Below, piece by piece: positions 15,594 through 21,569 of a stretch of 21,569 bases of DNA. The stretch's first letter is position 1, and each line of letters opens with the position of its first letter. The notes under the pieces were generated by a model. It was not told the origin of the DNA. It made no database searches and was given only the letters and a program-made list of their open reading frames with translations. The stretch is from UBA1737 sp964474685 (GTDB taxonomy: Bacteria > Bacillota_I > Bacilli_A > ML615J-28 > CAG-313): the NCBI GenBank assembly GCA_964474685.1, contig CAYYTE010000019.1, positions 1 to 21,569 on the forward strand. Reading direction: 5' to 3'. The position numbers and the translations under genes are program-made.

Positions 15594-15621
15594 TATTATT
15601 CAAATAAGAGATTTGAATAAT
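15594..15621 (+). promoter_or_regulatory. inverted repeat in the degV leader
   Basis: An 11-bp perfect dyad, ATTATTCAAAT (15595-15605) and ATTTGAATAAT (15611-15621), with a 5-nt centre AAGAG. It lies downstream of the predicted start site and ends 9 nt before the AAGGAG ribosome site. It could be a repressor operator or a weak RNA hairpin; no T tract follows, so it is not a terminator. Confidence 0.55.
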
Positions 15622-15640
15622 ATTGGTTTAAAGGAGTAAC

Positions 15641-16522
15641 ATGAATAATAAATTTGTAGTGATTTCAGATGGGTCATGTGATTTGACCGATGATGAAATT
15701 CGCGATTTAGACATTACGTATGTTCCATTTTATGTCACTTTTGATGGAAAGAATTACATGAAGGAAAAAGTGGATATCAGTGCTCCTGATTTTTATCAGA
15801 AGATGATTGATAATCAAAAAGTATATCCAAAGAGTTCAACACCGACAACGGTGGATTATGAAAATGCATTTATGCCTTTTGTAGAAGCTAATATGCCCGT
15901 TTTATGCTTATGTATTACTTCTAAGTTTAGTGCATCTTATTCAACCGCAATGCTTGCAAAACAAACAATTCTTGAAAAGCATAAAGATGCTGTAATTGAA
16001 GTTTTAGATACACAAGTGAATACTGTTTTACAAGGATTATTAGTAGAAGAAACTTGTAAATTAAGAGATGCTGGAAAAACACTCGAGGAAGCACTAGCAA
16101 TTATTAAAACTAAAATTCCAACGGGAAGAATTTTCTTTACCATTGGCAACCTTGATTATTTAAATAAAGGTGGGAGAATTGGAAAACTAGCTTTAATCAT
16201 TGGGGACAAGTTACACATTCGTCCAATGATAGAACTTAAGAATGGTGATATTTCTGCTCGTGGCATAACGTTTACGAGAAATCGCTCCATATTAAAAGTT
16301 TTAAGCCTTGCTAAGAAATATTTTGAAGATCATGCGTATGATTATAAGAACTATCGGTTTGTTGTAGGATATGGGAATGATTGTGAAGAAGGTAAGAACT
16401 TCTTATCGAAAGTTCAAGAATTATTTAAAGACATTTCGGTTAAATTAGAACAAATTGGTGCAACTATCTCTGTTCATACAGGGCCAAATCCTTTAGGACT
16501 TGCCTTTATCGAAAAGTTTTAG
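15641..16522 (+). CDS. DegV-family (FakB-like) fatty-acid-binding protein
   Basis: A 293-residue DegV/EDD-fold protein. Characterised members (FakB) bind a free fatty acid and present it to the kinase FakA for conversion to acyl-phosphate; no FakA gene is in the window. The N-terminal VISDGSCDLTDDEI, YPKSSTPTT (62-70), ITSKFSASYSTA (92-103) and the IGNLDYLNKGGRIGK block (about 167-181) are family landmarks; the middle two line the fatty-acid head-group site. The end, HTGPNPLGLAF, is typical. AAGGAG lies 4 nt upstream of the ATG. The gene has its own promoter and terminator and appears monocistronic, with a dyad in its leader. Confidence 0.93.
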   Translation: MNNKFVVISDGSCDLTDDEIRDLDITYVPFYVTFDGKNYMKEKVDISAPDFYQKMIDNQKVYPKSSTPTTVDYENAFMPFVEANMPVLCLCITSKFSASYSTAMLAKQTILEKHKDAVIEVLDTQVNTVLQGLLVEETCKLRDAGKTLEEALAIIKTKIPTGRIFFTIGNLDYLNKGGRIGKLALIIGDKLHIRPMIELKNGDISARGITFTRNRSILKVLSLAKKYFEDHAYDYKNYRFVVGYGNDCEEGKNFLSKVQELFKDISVKLEQIGATISVHTGPNPLGLAFIEKF

Positions 16523-16525
16523 ATG

Positions 16526-16558
16526 AATAAACGAGTTGATTTCAACTCGTTTATTTTA
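16526..16558 (+). terminator. terminator of degV
   Basis: A 14-bp perfect stem AATAAACGAGTTGA/TCAACTCGTTTATT (16526-16539 with 16542-16555) around TT, followed by TTT. It starts 3 nt after the stop codon. Confidence 0.88.
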
Positions 16559-16743
16559 ATATTGGAAAGAATTGTTCTTATGTATCGATAACCTTATAAA
16601 AACTTATTTATGAAGGCTTGATGATCAATTAGATGGTTTAAAAATTCTGTTTGTTGCTATTTATACTAGTGTTTATAAGTATTTAACAAGTGCCTAGTAC
16701 CAAGAATTTTAATTTTGATGATAATGGATTATCTAAAAATCAA
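16559..16743. other. non-coding stretch between degV and the ATPase remnant
   Basis: From the degV terminator to the first 29-bp repeat, all frames are quickly closed, and I find no gene remnant, RNA fold or promoter of note. It is AT-rich like other spacers and may be decayed flank of the pseudogene that follows. Confidence 0.5.
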
Positions 16744-16772
16744 AAAGTTTATGCATTTTAGTGCAAAAACTT
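16744..16772 (+). repeat. 29-bp dyad-containing direct repeat, copy 1
   Basis: Copy 1 differs from copy 2 at only two positions. Within it, arm AAGTTTATGCA and arm TGCAAAAACTT form a 10-of-11 dyad with a 6-nt centre, the look of a protein-binding site. The copies start 39 bp apart in the same orientation. Confidence 0.8.
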
Positions 16773-16782
16773 TTGTTTTTAT

Positions 16783-16811
16783 AAAGTTTATGCATTCTAG
16801 TACAAAAACTT
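16783..16811 (+). repeat. 29-bp dyad-containing direct repeat, copy 2
   Basis: Second copy of the repeat, with C for T at position 15 and A for G at position 19. Its last two bases are the first two of a consensus TTGACA -35 box (16810-16815), so a bound protein would block or recruit polymerase there. Confidence 0.8.
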
Positions 16812-16843
16812 GACATTTTCAAAAGATAATGTAATACTATAAT
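16810..16843 (+). promoter_or_regulatory. promoter-like region ahead of the ATPase remnant
   Basis: A consensus TTGACA (16810-16815) and a consensus TATAAT (16838-16843), but with a 22-nt spacer, longer than the usual 16-18. TACTAT at 16835-16840 gives a 19-nt alternative. An AGGAGG ribosome site follows at 16849-16854 but no ATG, which suggests the start of the gene was deleted. Confidence 0.4.
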
Positions 16844-16852
16844 AAATAGGAG

Positions 16853-17186
16853 GGAAACTATCTTTTGGGTTTTTGTAACCGCGATACCGGTCATACACTT
16901 GAAAATGTCGTATGTTTCGAACTTTTTACGACGTGGGTTCGATGTTGCTTTTTGTAAAATAGACTCGCAAGAAGTGGACTTCATTGCAACTAATGCCTCT
17001 ATTAAAACGTATATTCAGGTCGCAGAATCGATGACGAGTGAAGATGTCCGTGAGCGTGAACTCTCGCCACTTTGTAAAATCAATGACAATTATGAGAAAA
17101 TTGTCTTGTCTTTAGACAGCGGATTAAATCAATCTTATGATGGTATTCAATCAATAAATATCATTGAGTGGTTACTTGGCGAATAA
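16853..17186 (+). pseudogene. C-terminal remnant of a DUF4143-type AAA+ ATPase, frameshifted
   Basis: Two frames together encode the last ~110 residues of the ATP-binding protein family with a C-terminal DUF4143 domain. The first frame gives NYLLGFCNRDTGHTLENVV. The second resumes as LRRGFDVAFCKIDSQEVDFI and continues through YIQVAESM, RERELSPLCKINDNYEKIVLSLD and INIIEWLLGE. The PD-(D/E)xK-like core (EVDFI...YIQVA) is present. One extra T in a five-T run (16923-16927) breaks the frame between ENVVCFEL and LRRG. The Walker A/B ATPase half and start codon are absent, and a stop TAG (16847-16849) closes the frame upstream. GC-richer codons (GTC, GAC, CGT) than the neighbours suggest acquired DNA. 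Confidence 0.82.
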
Positions 17187-17230
17187 TGACATAAGTATTA
17201 CTTCACTATGTCTGGTTGATTACTAATTGA

Positions 17231-17265
17231 AAAGGTAGAAATCATTGATTTCTACCTTTATTATT
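17231..17265. terminator. hairpin between the ATPase remnant and the MBL gene
   Basis: AAAGGTAGAAATCA (17231-17244) and its complement (17246-17259) form a long stem, followed by TTATTTTG on the plus strand. It can terminate the plus-strand remnant and lies 10 nt beyond the minus-strand MBL stop. The T tract on the minus side is poor. Confidence 0.75.
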
Positions 17266-17269
17266 TTGT

Positions 17270-18082
17270 TTATTTTTTTTTATAATAGCAAATTCCAAGT
17301 AAATGATCTTCATACATTTTTTGATAACAGTAGGTGTTTGATCTTGAGAAACCTTCAAACTCTACAAGTTTTGAGTTGTTGGGAGTTGCTTTACTTGCTA
17401 AATCTATATAATAGTCAAAGAATCTTTTTGGGAAAACTTCACTTAAGTGACCGGTTAAGAAGTTTTCAAAATTTAGTTGCTTTACTCTTTCTAACATTTT
17501 TATATAAGTAGGAACGGGTGTTGATTCTTTTAAGAACATCCAGATATTCGAGATTGCGGCATCAGCAGTTAGTAAGAATTTTTGTTCTTTTAGTAATAAG
17601 CCGATACTTCCTTTTGTATGACCTTCCATAGGAATTATTTGTATAGTAATATTTCCTAAATCAATTTCTTTATTTAGATCAAGAGAATAGGTATTATCGA
17701 TATTTGCATTTACATATTCCTCTTTTGAAATATAAGATGTTGTTAAACCTTTGGATAATGCTTTTTCAAAATCTTTTGTTCTTATTTCTTTGGTGTTGTT
17801 TTCTTTATACAATTTGTAATCAATAGGGTTTATATAAACCTTTGGAAATTGATAGTTACCTGATGTATGATCCATATGGCCATGACTGTTAATTACGATA
17901 TAGGGAGTTTTTACGATGGAATCAATAAGTTTTTTGGTATCACTTAAGCCGTATCCGGTATCAAATAAGATAGCAAGGTTGCATCCTTCAATTAATGTGA
18001 AGTTAACTCCCATAGGATCTCGGAAGTGAGTAATATTATTTGTAGGTTTGGTGAAGGTATAATAGGGTATGTTTTTATCCAT
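17270..18082 (-). CDS. MBL-fold metallo-hydrolase
   Basis: A 270-residue metallo-beta-lactamase-fold hydrolase with a complete set of metal ligands. HxHxDH is H67-G-H69-M-D71-H72 in INSHGHMDHTSGN. H155 lies in EGHTKGS, the bridging D174 in LLTADAA, and the last histidine H212 in TGH. The substrate is not evident; the family includes glyoxalase II-like thioesterases, lactonases and phosphodiesterases, and the absence of a beta-lactamase or RNase Z signature leaves it unassigned. There is no signal peptide. Its ATG overlaps the MATE stop by 8 nt (ATGGATAA), so the two are translationally coupled and may act on related compounds. Confidence 0.88.
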   Translation of the reverse strand: MDKNIPYYTFTKPTNNITHFRDPMGVNFTLIEGCNLAILFDTGYGLSDTKKLIDSIVKTPYIVINSHGHMDHTSGNYQFPKVYINPIDYKLYKENNTKEIRTKDFEKALSKGLTTSYISKEEYVNANIDNTYSLDLNKEIDLGNITIQIIPMEGHTKGSIGLLLKEQKFLLTADAAISNIWMFLKESTPVPTYIKMLERVKQLNFENFLTGHLSEVFPKRFFDYYIDLASKATPNNSKLVEFEGFSRSNTYCYQKMYEDHLLGICYYKKK

Positions 18083-19460
18083 TGGCTAGTTTCTCCTTTA
18101 AATGTGTAATGTTTCTCACCCATTTGCCTTTACGGACTAATAGAAGCCCAAATATGAACTTTAATACATCTAAGCCTGTAATTATTAAGTATATAAATAC
18201 AAGGGGCAAATTGGTGGTTAAAATGAGTATATAGCATAGAGGTACATAGATAGACCACATAACTACCGCATCAAAGATTAAAGTAGTTAAGGCCTCACCT
18301 CCGGTTTTTAATGTCATATAGAAGAGTGTTACAAGGCAGTGTGCCCACATAAATACACCATAGATTCTCATAAGAGTAGTTGCAAGTAGTTTTTGGGATG
18401 CATTTACTTCTTTAAATAGAAAGGGGATAAAACCCGATGTAAGAATTAATAGAATTCCACCTATAACGGTAGATACAATTCCCATGAAGTAAAGCTTCCG
18501 ATTGGTTTCTTTTGCTTTTTGAAATTCGTTATTACCGAGTGCCGCTCCTACCATTACTCCGATTGCAATTGAGAGGGCTTGGAAGATGATATCAAAGATG
18601 TTACTCATAGTATTAACAATTGATAAAGCAGATAATACTCCTTCTCTTTGGGAATACCCCAAAGAGATAGAGATAATTCCTCCTGCCCAAAAGATTTCAT
18701 TGATAAATAAAGGGATTCCTTTTTTTAAGATGGCATTTTGAAGAGATTTATCAATTTTAAAATCTTTAAACGCCCCCGTACAAAATACAAGTTTGTTTTT
18801 GTGACTTACAACGATTAGTACAATGGTTTCAACTAGTCTTGCAAGAATTGTTGCAAGAGCAGCTCCTACAACCCCCATACTAAAAGTATAGATAAGTAGG
18901 TAGTTAAATACAATATTTGTAATGAGTCCCGCAATTCCTGCCCGTATGGCGTATTTGGCGTTCCCTGTTTCACGGAGGGAAGAGGTATAAGAGAAGCCAT
19001 AGGCGTAGGGAATAAGGCTGATTAGGATTAGTTTAAAGTAAGTACTTCCTTGGGATAGAATTTCTGCATTCTCTAAGTCATTATGGCAAAATAGATATAT
19101 CATATCTTTACCAAAGAAATAGAAGATAGGAAAAACAATTACAATAAAGATTGTGATTAATACAAGTTTAAAACGAAAAGATTGTTTTAAATGAGTATCA
19201 TCTTTGGCTCCCATAAACTGTTGAATAAATATACCGGCACCTTCCATTACACCAAAGATGGCAATATCTATAAAGAAGGTTAATTGGTTTGCTGCGTAAA
19301 CTCCCGACACTGCGGAGTTTGAAACACTTCCTACCATAAAGTTATCGACAAAGCCGACAAAGAAGGTAATAAAAGATGTGATGATAACGGGTAAAGCTAC
19401 TGAAAAGAACTTTTTCAAAAAGCTTTTGTTTGGAATAAATGTTTTAATAAATGAATTCAT
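18075..19460 (-). CDS. MATE-family multidrug/toxin exporter
   Basis: A 461-residue polytopic membrane protein with the two-fold MATE architecture of 12 predicted transmembrane segments. It opens with FFSVALPVIITSFITFFVGFVDNFMVG, the characteristic first helix. Members export cationic compounds by Na+ or H+ antiport; the substrate cannot be told from sequence. The ATG at 19460 has GAGG 5 nt upstream and gives the family start; an in-frame ATG at 19496 would overlap the previous gene more deeply. It begins 7 nt after the cyclo-ligase gene and overlaps the MBL gene, making a three-gene operon. Confidence 0.92.
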   Translation of the reverse strand: MNSFIKTFIPNKSFLKKFFSVALPVIITSFITFFVGFVDNFMVGSVSNSAVSGVYAANQLTFFIDIAIFGVMEGAGIFIQQFMGAKDDTHLKQSFRFKLVLITIFIVIVFPIFYFFGKDMIYLFCHNDLENAEILSQGSTYFKLILISLIPYAYGFSYTSSLRETGNAKYAIRAGIAGLITNIVFNYLLIYTFSMGVVGAALATILARLVETIVLIVVSHKNKLVFCTGAFKDFKIDKSLQNAILKKGIPLFINEIFWAGGIISISLGYSQREGVLSALSIVNTMSNIFDIIFQALSIAIGVMVGAALGNNEFQKAKETNRKLYFMGIVSTVIGGILLILTSGFIPFLFKEVNASQKLLATTLMRIYGVFMWAHCLVTLFYMTLKTGGEALTTLIFDAVVMWSIYVPLCYILILTTNLPLVFIYLIITGLDVLKFIFGLLLVRKGKWVRNITHLKEKLANG

Positions 19461-19467
19461 ATTGTCC

Positions 19468-19992
19468 TCAATTTTCATAAGTAATAATTTCATCAATTGT
19501 CATATCTTCTTTACGCATTTTTATATCTAAATTAATTCTAGATTTGGGAAGACACGCAATTGTATGGATATGGGAATGCTTTAGTGATAACATAAAGTTA
19601 TCATAATACCCCATTCCTCTACCAAGCCTTTGCAAGGTATGTGATACGCCAACACATGGAACAAATAACAACTCGATGGCATCGTTTGGTATGCACGGGC
19701 AATGGTTATTTGGTTCCATGGTATGATAGATACCAGGTACTAAATCCTTAATAGAATTAACAAGATAGTATTTAAGAGTGTTTTCTTTGATTCTTGGAAA
19801 TACATATATCTTATCTTTAAATAAAGTCATTAAATCCATTAGGTCTACTTCGCTTTTCAAGGGATAATAAAGACCAATGATTTTGGAATTCAAAAAGGAT
19901 TGATTTGATTTTAGTAACTCAATGTACTCCTGTCCTTTTAGAATCTCTGGGTAATTTTGTAATATGATTTTTCTTGCTTCATTTTTTGTCAT
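19468..19992 (-). CDS. 5-formyltetrahydrofolate cyclo-ligase
   Basis: A 174-residue MTHFS/YgfA-family enzyme that converts 5-formyl-THF to 5,10-methenyl-THF with ATP, returning stored folate to the active pool. The diagnostic segment is VPCVGVSHTLQRLGRGMGYYD (110-130 region), the phosphate/folate-binding LGxGxGYYD motif, here LGRGMGYYD (123-131). The N-terminus TKNEARK matches the usual KxxLR-type start. The ATG at 19992 with AGGA 4 nt upstream is preferred to an ATG at 20040 that would add 16 hydrophobic residues without a ribosome site. It is first in the operon with the MATE and MBL genes and complements the thyA/folA folate cycle upstream. Confidence 0.9.
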   Translation of the reverse strand: MTKNEARKIILQNYPEILKGQEYIELLKSNQSFLNSKIIGLYYPLKSEVDLMDLMTLFKDKIYVFPRIKENTLKYYLVNSIKDLVPGIYHTMEPNNHCPCIPNDAIELLFVPCVGVSHTLQRLGRGMGYYDNFMLSLKHSHIHTIACLPKSRINLDIKMRKEDMTIDEIITYEN

Positions 19993-20078
19993 AAAGTCCT
20001 GTCCTAATATGGTATCTAAAATAATTAAAAAAGTAATCATTTACTTATTCTTTTTAATCATTTTTACTTTTGTCGTAT

Positions 20079-20108
20079 ATTATATATAATACCATATTTG
20101 CATAACAA
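20079..20108 (-). promoter_or_regulatory. promoter of the cyclo-ligase-MATE-MBL operon
   Basis: On the minus strand TTGTTA (20103-20108) and TATAAT (20079-20084) are separated by 18 nt, about 87 nt upstream of the chosen ATG. Confidence 0.55.
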
Positions 20109-20212
20109 AGGCAACTTAAAGAACTTATACAATAACTCCTTTAAGGAAGGCTTAGTAATTATTAAAAAAAGAATATTTGAACATAACTTTTGAAATTGAA
20201 ATATCAATAACC

Positions 20213-20241
20213 TTGAAAAAATGAAAACGTTTTGATATACT
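20213..20241 (+). promoter_or_regulatory. promoter of the GNAT gene
   Basis: TTGAAA (20213-20218), 17 nt, TATACT (20236-20241), with an extended -10 TG (TTTTGATATACT). It is 48 nt before the ATG and divergent from the cyclo-ligase promoter. Confidence 0.72.
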
Positions 20242-20288
20242 TAATATAAGAATTATAGATGAAATTTAAAAGAAATTAGGTTATTAAA

Positions 20289-20729
20289 ATGATATATTAC
20301 AAAAGTATGAATGAAGAAAATTTGGGGGAAGTGGTAAAAGCGTATGTGAATTACTATAACACCTATGAAGATGGATGTTGGAAAATGGATAATGCCTATA
20401 AAAGAATCCATCAAATATATTCTATGGAAGATTCAATGTGTTTACTTCAGTATGAGGAGAATCAATTTATAGGGTTTGTTATTGGTTATTATAAAGAGTA
20501 TGATGATTTATGTATATATTATTTGGAAGAGATTGTAATACTTCATGATTATCAATCGAAAGGGTATGGAACTAAACTAATAGAAGAGATTGAAAGAAGA
20601 AACAAAGAAAAAGGGGTTACTCATATGGATCTAACAAGTGTGAATGATAGTCATCATATTCATTTTTATGAAAAACTAGGTTTCAAGAAATGTAATAATC
20701 TATTACTATATTCAAAAATAGGTGAATAA
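20289..20729 (+). CDS. GNAT-family N-acetyltransferase
   Basis: A 146-residue single-domain acetyltransferase using acetyl-CoA. Motif A is VILHDYQSKGYGTKLIEEIE (83-102) with the pyrophosphate-binding Q-x-x-G-x-G at 89-94. Motif B is DLTSVNDSHHIHFYEKLGFKK (about 114-134), where NDSHHIHFYEKLGF is the usual helix-to-strand end. The acceptor (small molecule, protein or antibiotic) cannot be assigned. The ribosome site is weak (only AGG at about 20278-20280). The final codons and stop lie in the first copy of a perfect 24-bp tandem duplication. It probably shares its transcript with the guanine deaminase gene 51 nt downstream. Confidence 0.88.
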   Translation: MIYYKSMNEENLGEVVKAYVNYYNTYEDGCWKMDNAYKRIHQIYSMEDSMCLLQYEENQFIGFVIGYYKEYDDLCIYYLEEIVILHDYQSKGYGTKLIEEIERRNKEKGVTHMDLTSVNDSHHIHFYEKLGFKKCNNLLLYSKIGE

Positions 20730-20755
20730 GGATATTCAAAAATAGGTGAATAAGG
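20708..20755 (+). repeat. perfect 24-bp tandem duplication at the GNAT 3' end
   Basis: Two identical, adjacent 24-bp copies (20708-20731 and 20732-20755), followed by ATAT, the first bases of a third. The first copy encodes the last residues (SKIGE) and the TAA stop; the second is non-coding spacer. Confidence 0.95.
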
Positions 20756-20780
20756 ATATCAGATAAAATAGAGGTGAAAT

Positions 20781-21569
20781 ATGGATAAAGTGATTTTAAA
20801 AGGGAATATTTGTTATAGTGAATCAAAAGATAAAATCGTAACTATAAAAAATGGATATATAGTTTCTATTAATGGGGTTGTGCAAGGAGCATATGAGAAT
20901 CTACCTATGGAATACACAAATGATGAAGTCCTTGATTATAGTGATAAATTAATCATCCCTGGGATGATTGATTTACATATTCATGCTCCACAATATGCAT
21001 TTTGTGGGTTTGGAATGGATTATGAATTAATTGAATGGTTAAATAAAGAAACCTTTGTAGAGGAAGCAAAATATAAAGATTTAACTTATGCAAATAAAGC
21101 ATATACAATGTTTGTAGATGCCCTAAGAAAAAGTGCAACAACGAGGGCCTCTATTTTTGCGACGATTCATACCGATGCAACGATACTTTTAATGAAACTA
21201 TTAAATGAGACAAGACTTATTACTTATGTGGGTAAGATTAATATGGATAGAGAATCACCTGTTGCATTAACAGAACATGACGCCCTTGCTTCCGCATTCG
21301 ATACGTTCCGTTTTATTAACTCTGTAAATAACAAGTATGATCGAACATTTCCAATTCTAACTCCGAGGTTTATACCAAGTTGTTCAAATGAATTACTAAA
21401 TGAACTAAGTGAAATACAAAGAACTTATAATCTCCCGTTACAATCCCATTTATCAGAAAACCCTGGGGAAGTAGAATGGGTAAAAAGTCTTAGACCCGAT
21501 GCAAGTTTCTATGGAGATGCTTATGAAAAATATGGTTTGTTTGGAAATATCTTAGGTACCAAATATAAT
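20781..21569 (+). CDS. guaD: guanine deaminase, N-terminal 263 residues, runs off the window
   Basis: A partial amidohydrolase-superfamily guanine deaminase, which converts guanine to xanthine and ammonia in purine salvage or breakdown. The zinc-binding PGMIDLHIHAP has H66 and H68. It is followed by the family-diagnostic QYAFCGFGMDYELIEWLN, SATTRASIFATIH, TYVGKINMDRESP, ILTPRFIPSC and LQSHLSENPGEVEW, with metal ligand H223, then FYGDAYEKYGLFG. The later ligands are beyond the end. The ATG at 20781 has GAGGTG 4 nt upstream. The reading frame is open to the last base. The last ~8 residues after GLFGN look less like the family than the rest. The gene probably shares a transcript with the GNAT gene. 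Confidence 0.92.
   Translation, partial: MDKVILKGNICYSESKDKIVTIKNGYIVSINGVVQGAYENLPMEYTNDEVLDYSDKLIIPGMIDLHIHAPQYAFCGFGMDYELIEWLNKETFVEEAKYKDLTYANKAYTMFVDALRKSATTRASIFATIHTDATILLMKLLNETRLITYVGKINMDRESPVALTEHDALASAFDTFRFINSVNNKYDRTFPILTPRFIPSCSNELLNELSEIQRTYNLPLQSHLSENPGEVEWVKSLRPDASFYGDAYEKYGLFGNILGTKYN

Noticed and set aside
16744..16811. Possible CRISPR repeats
   Set aside because: Only two copies with a 10-bp spacer, no cas genes, and position at a promoter; better read as paired binding sites.
16874..16887. GTAACCGCGATACC resembling part of a T-box antiterminator
   Set aside because: It encodes conserved CNRDTG residues of the ATPase remnant and lacks the rest of a T-box.
16812..16909. 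11-bp inverted match GACATTTTCAA (16812-16822) and TTGAAAATGTC (16899-16909)
   Set aside because: One arm lies inside conserved coding sequence of the ATPase (LENV region) and the arms are 76 bp apart; probably chance in AT-rich DNA.
16733..16984. Minus-strand open frame across the direct repeats and ATPase remnant
   Set aside because: It has a repetitive low-complexity product created by the repeats, no ribosome site, and is antisense to a recognisable pseudogene.

Overview
The window is AT-rich, densely packed Gram-positive (Bacillota) chromosome. TGA acts as a normal stop: sepF ends in TGA overlapping the ylmH ATG. Ribosome binding sites are strong AGGAGG-type sites. Gene content and order (yggS-sepF-ylmH-ileS, a YmfF/YmfH-type M16 pair, Pdp rather than DeoA, PepT, DegV) fit a low-GC Firmicute. 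Protein style suggests Erysipelotrichia, but that placement is inference and was not tested by any search. A run of exactly 100 N (7085-7184) is a scaffold gap.

Layout. (1) 2-76: a tRNA-Arg(CCG) on the minus strand. (2) 280-7067: one apparent operon behind a consensus promoter, with gaps of 1-29 nt or overlaps: a YggS-type PLP protein, SepF (division), YlmH (S4 RNA-binding), IleS, an unrecognised 286-residue protein, DeoC and DeoD. Cell division, translation and deoxynucleoside salvage are joined in one transcript. (3) 7044-7285: a roughly 30-bp tandem repeat interrupted by the assembly gap, then a strong hairpin. (4) 7286-9863: two overlapping M16 peptidase-family genes, the first lacking and the second keeping the zinc motif. 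(5) 10060-10473: a stand-alone single-stranded DNA-binding protein with an atypical C-terminus. (6) 10578-14196: thyA, dfrA/folA, a PlsC-type acyltransferase and pdp, closed by a bidirectional terminator shared with convergent pepT. (7) 15474-16555: divergent pepT and degV, with a near-perfect inverted repeat in the degV leader. (8) 16523-17260: a degraded accessory patch with two 29-bp direct repeats, each itself a dyad, a promoter-like region, and the frameshifted C-terminal remnant of a DUF4143-type AAA+ ATPase. (9) 17270-19992, minus strand: 5-formyl-THF cyclo-ligase, a MATE transporter and an MBL-fold hydrolase in one operon. (10) 20289-21569: a GNAT acetyltransferase, a perfect 24-bp tandem duplication of its 3' end, and a guanine deaminase that runs off the window.

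Together the metabolic genes form a nucleotide and one-carbon theme. Pdp and DeoD release (deoxy)ribose-1-phosphate and bases, DeoC cleaves deoxyribose-5-phosphate, and guanine deaminase handles guanine. ThyA makes dTMP and dihydrofolate, DHFR recycles the folate, and the cyclo-ligase rescues 5-formyl-THF. I found no clear new defence or biosynthetic system. The most unusual material is the ATPase remnant with its paired dyad repeats, the unrecognised gene between ileS and deoC, two independent tandem duplications of gene 3' ends, and dyads at two gene starts.
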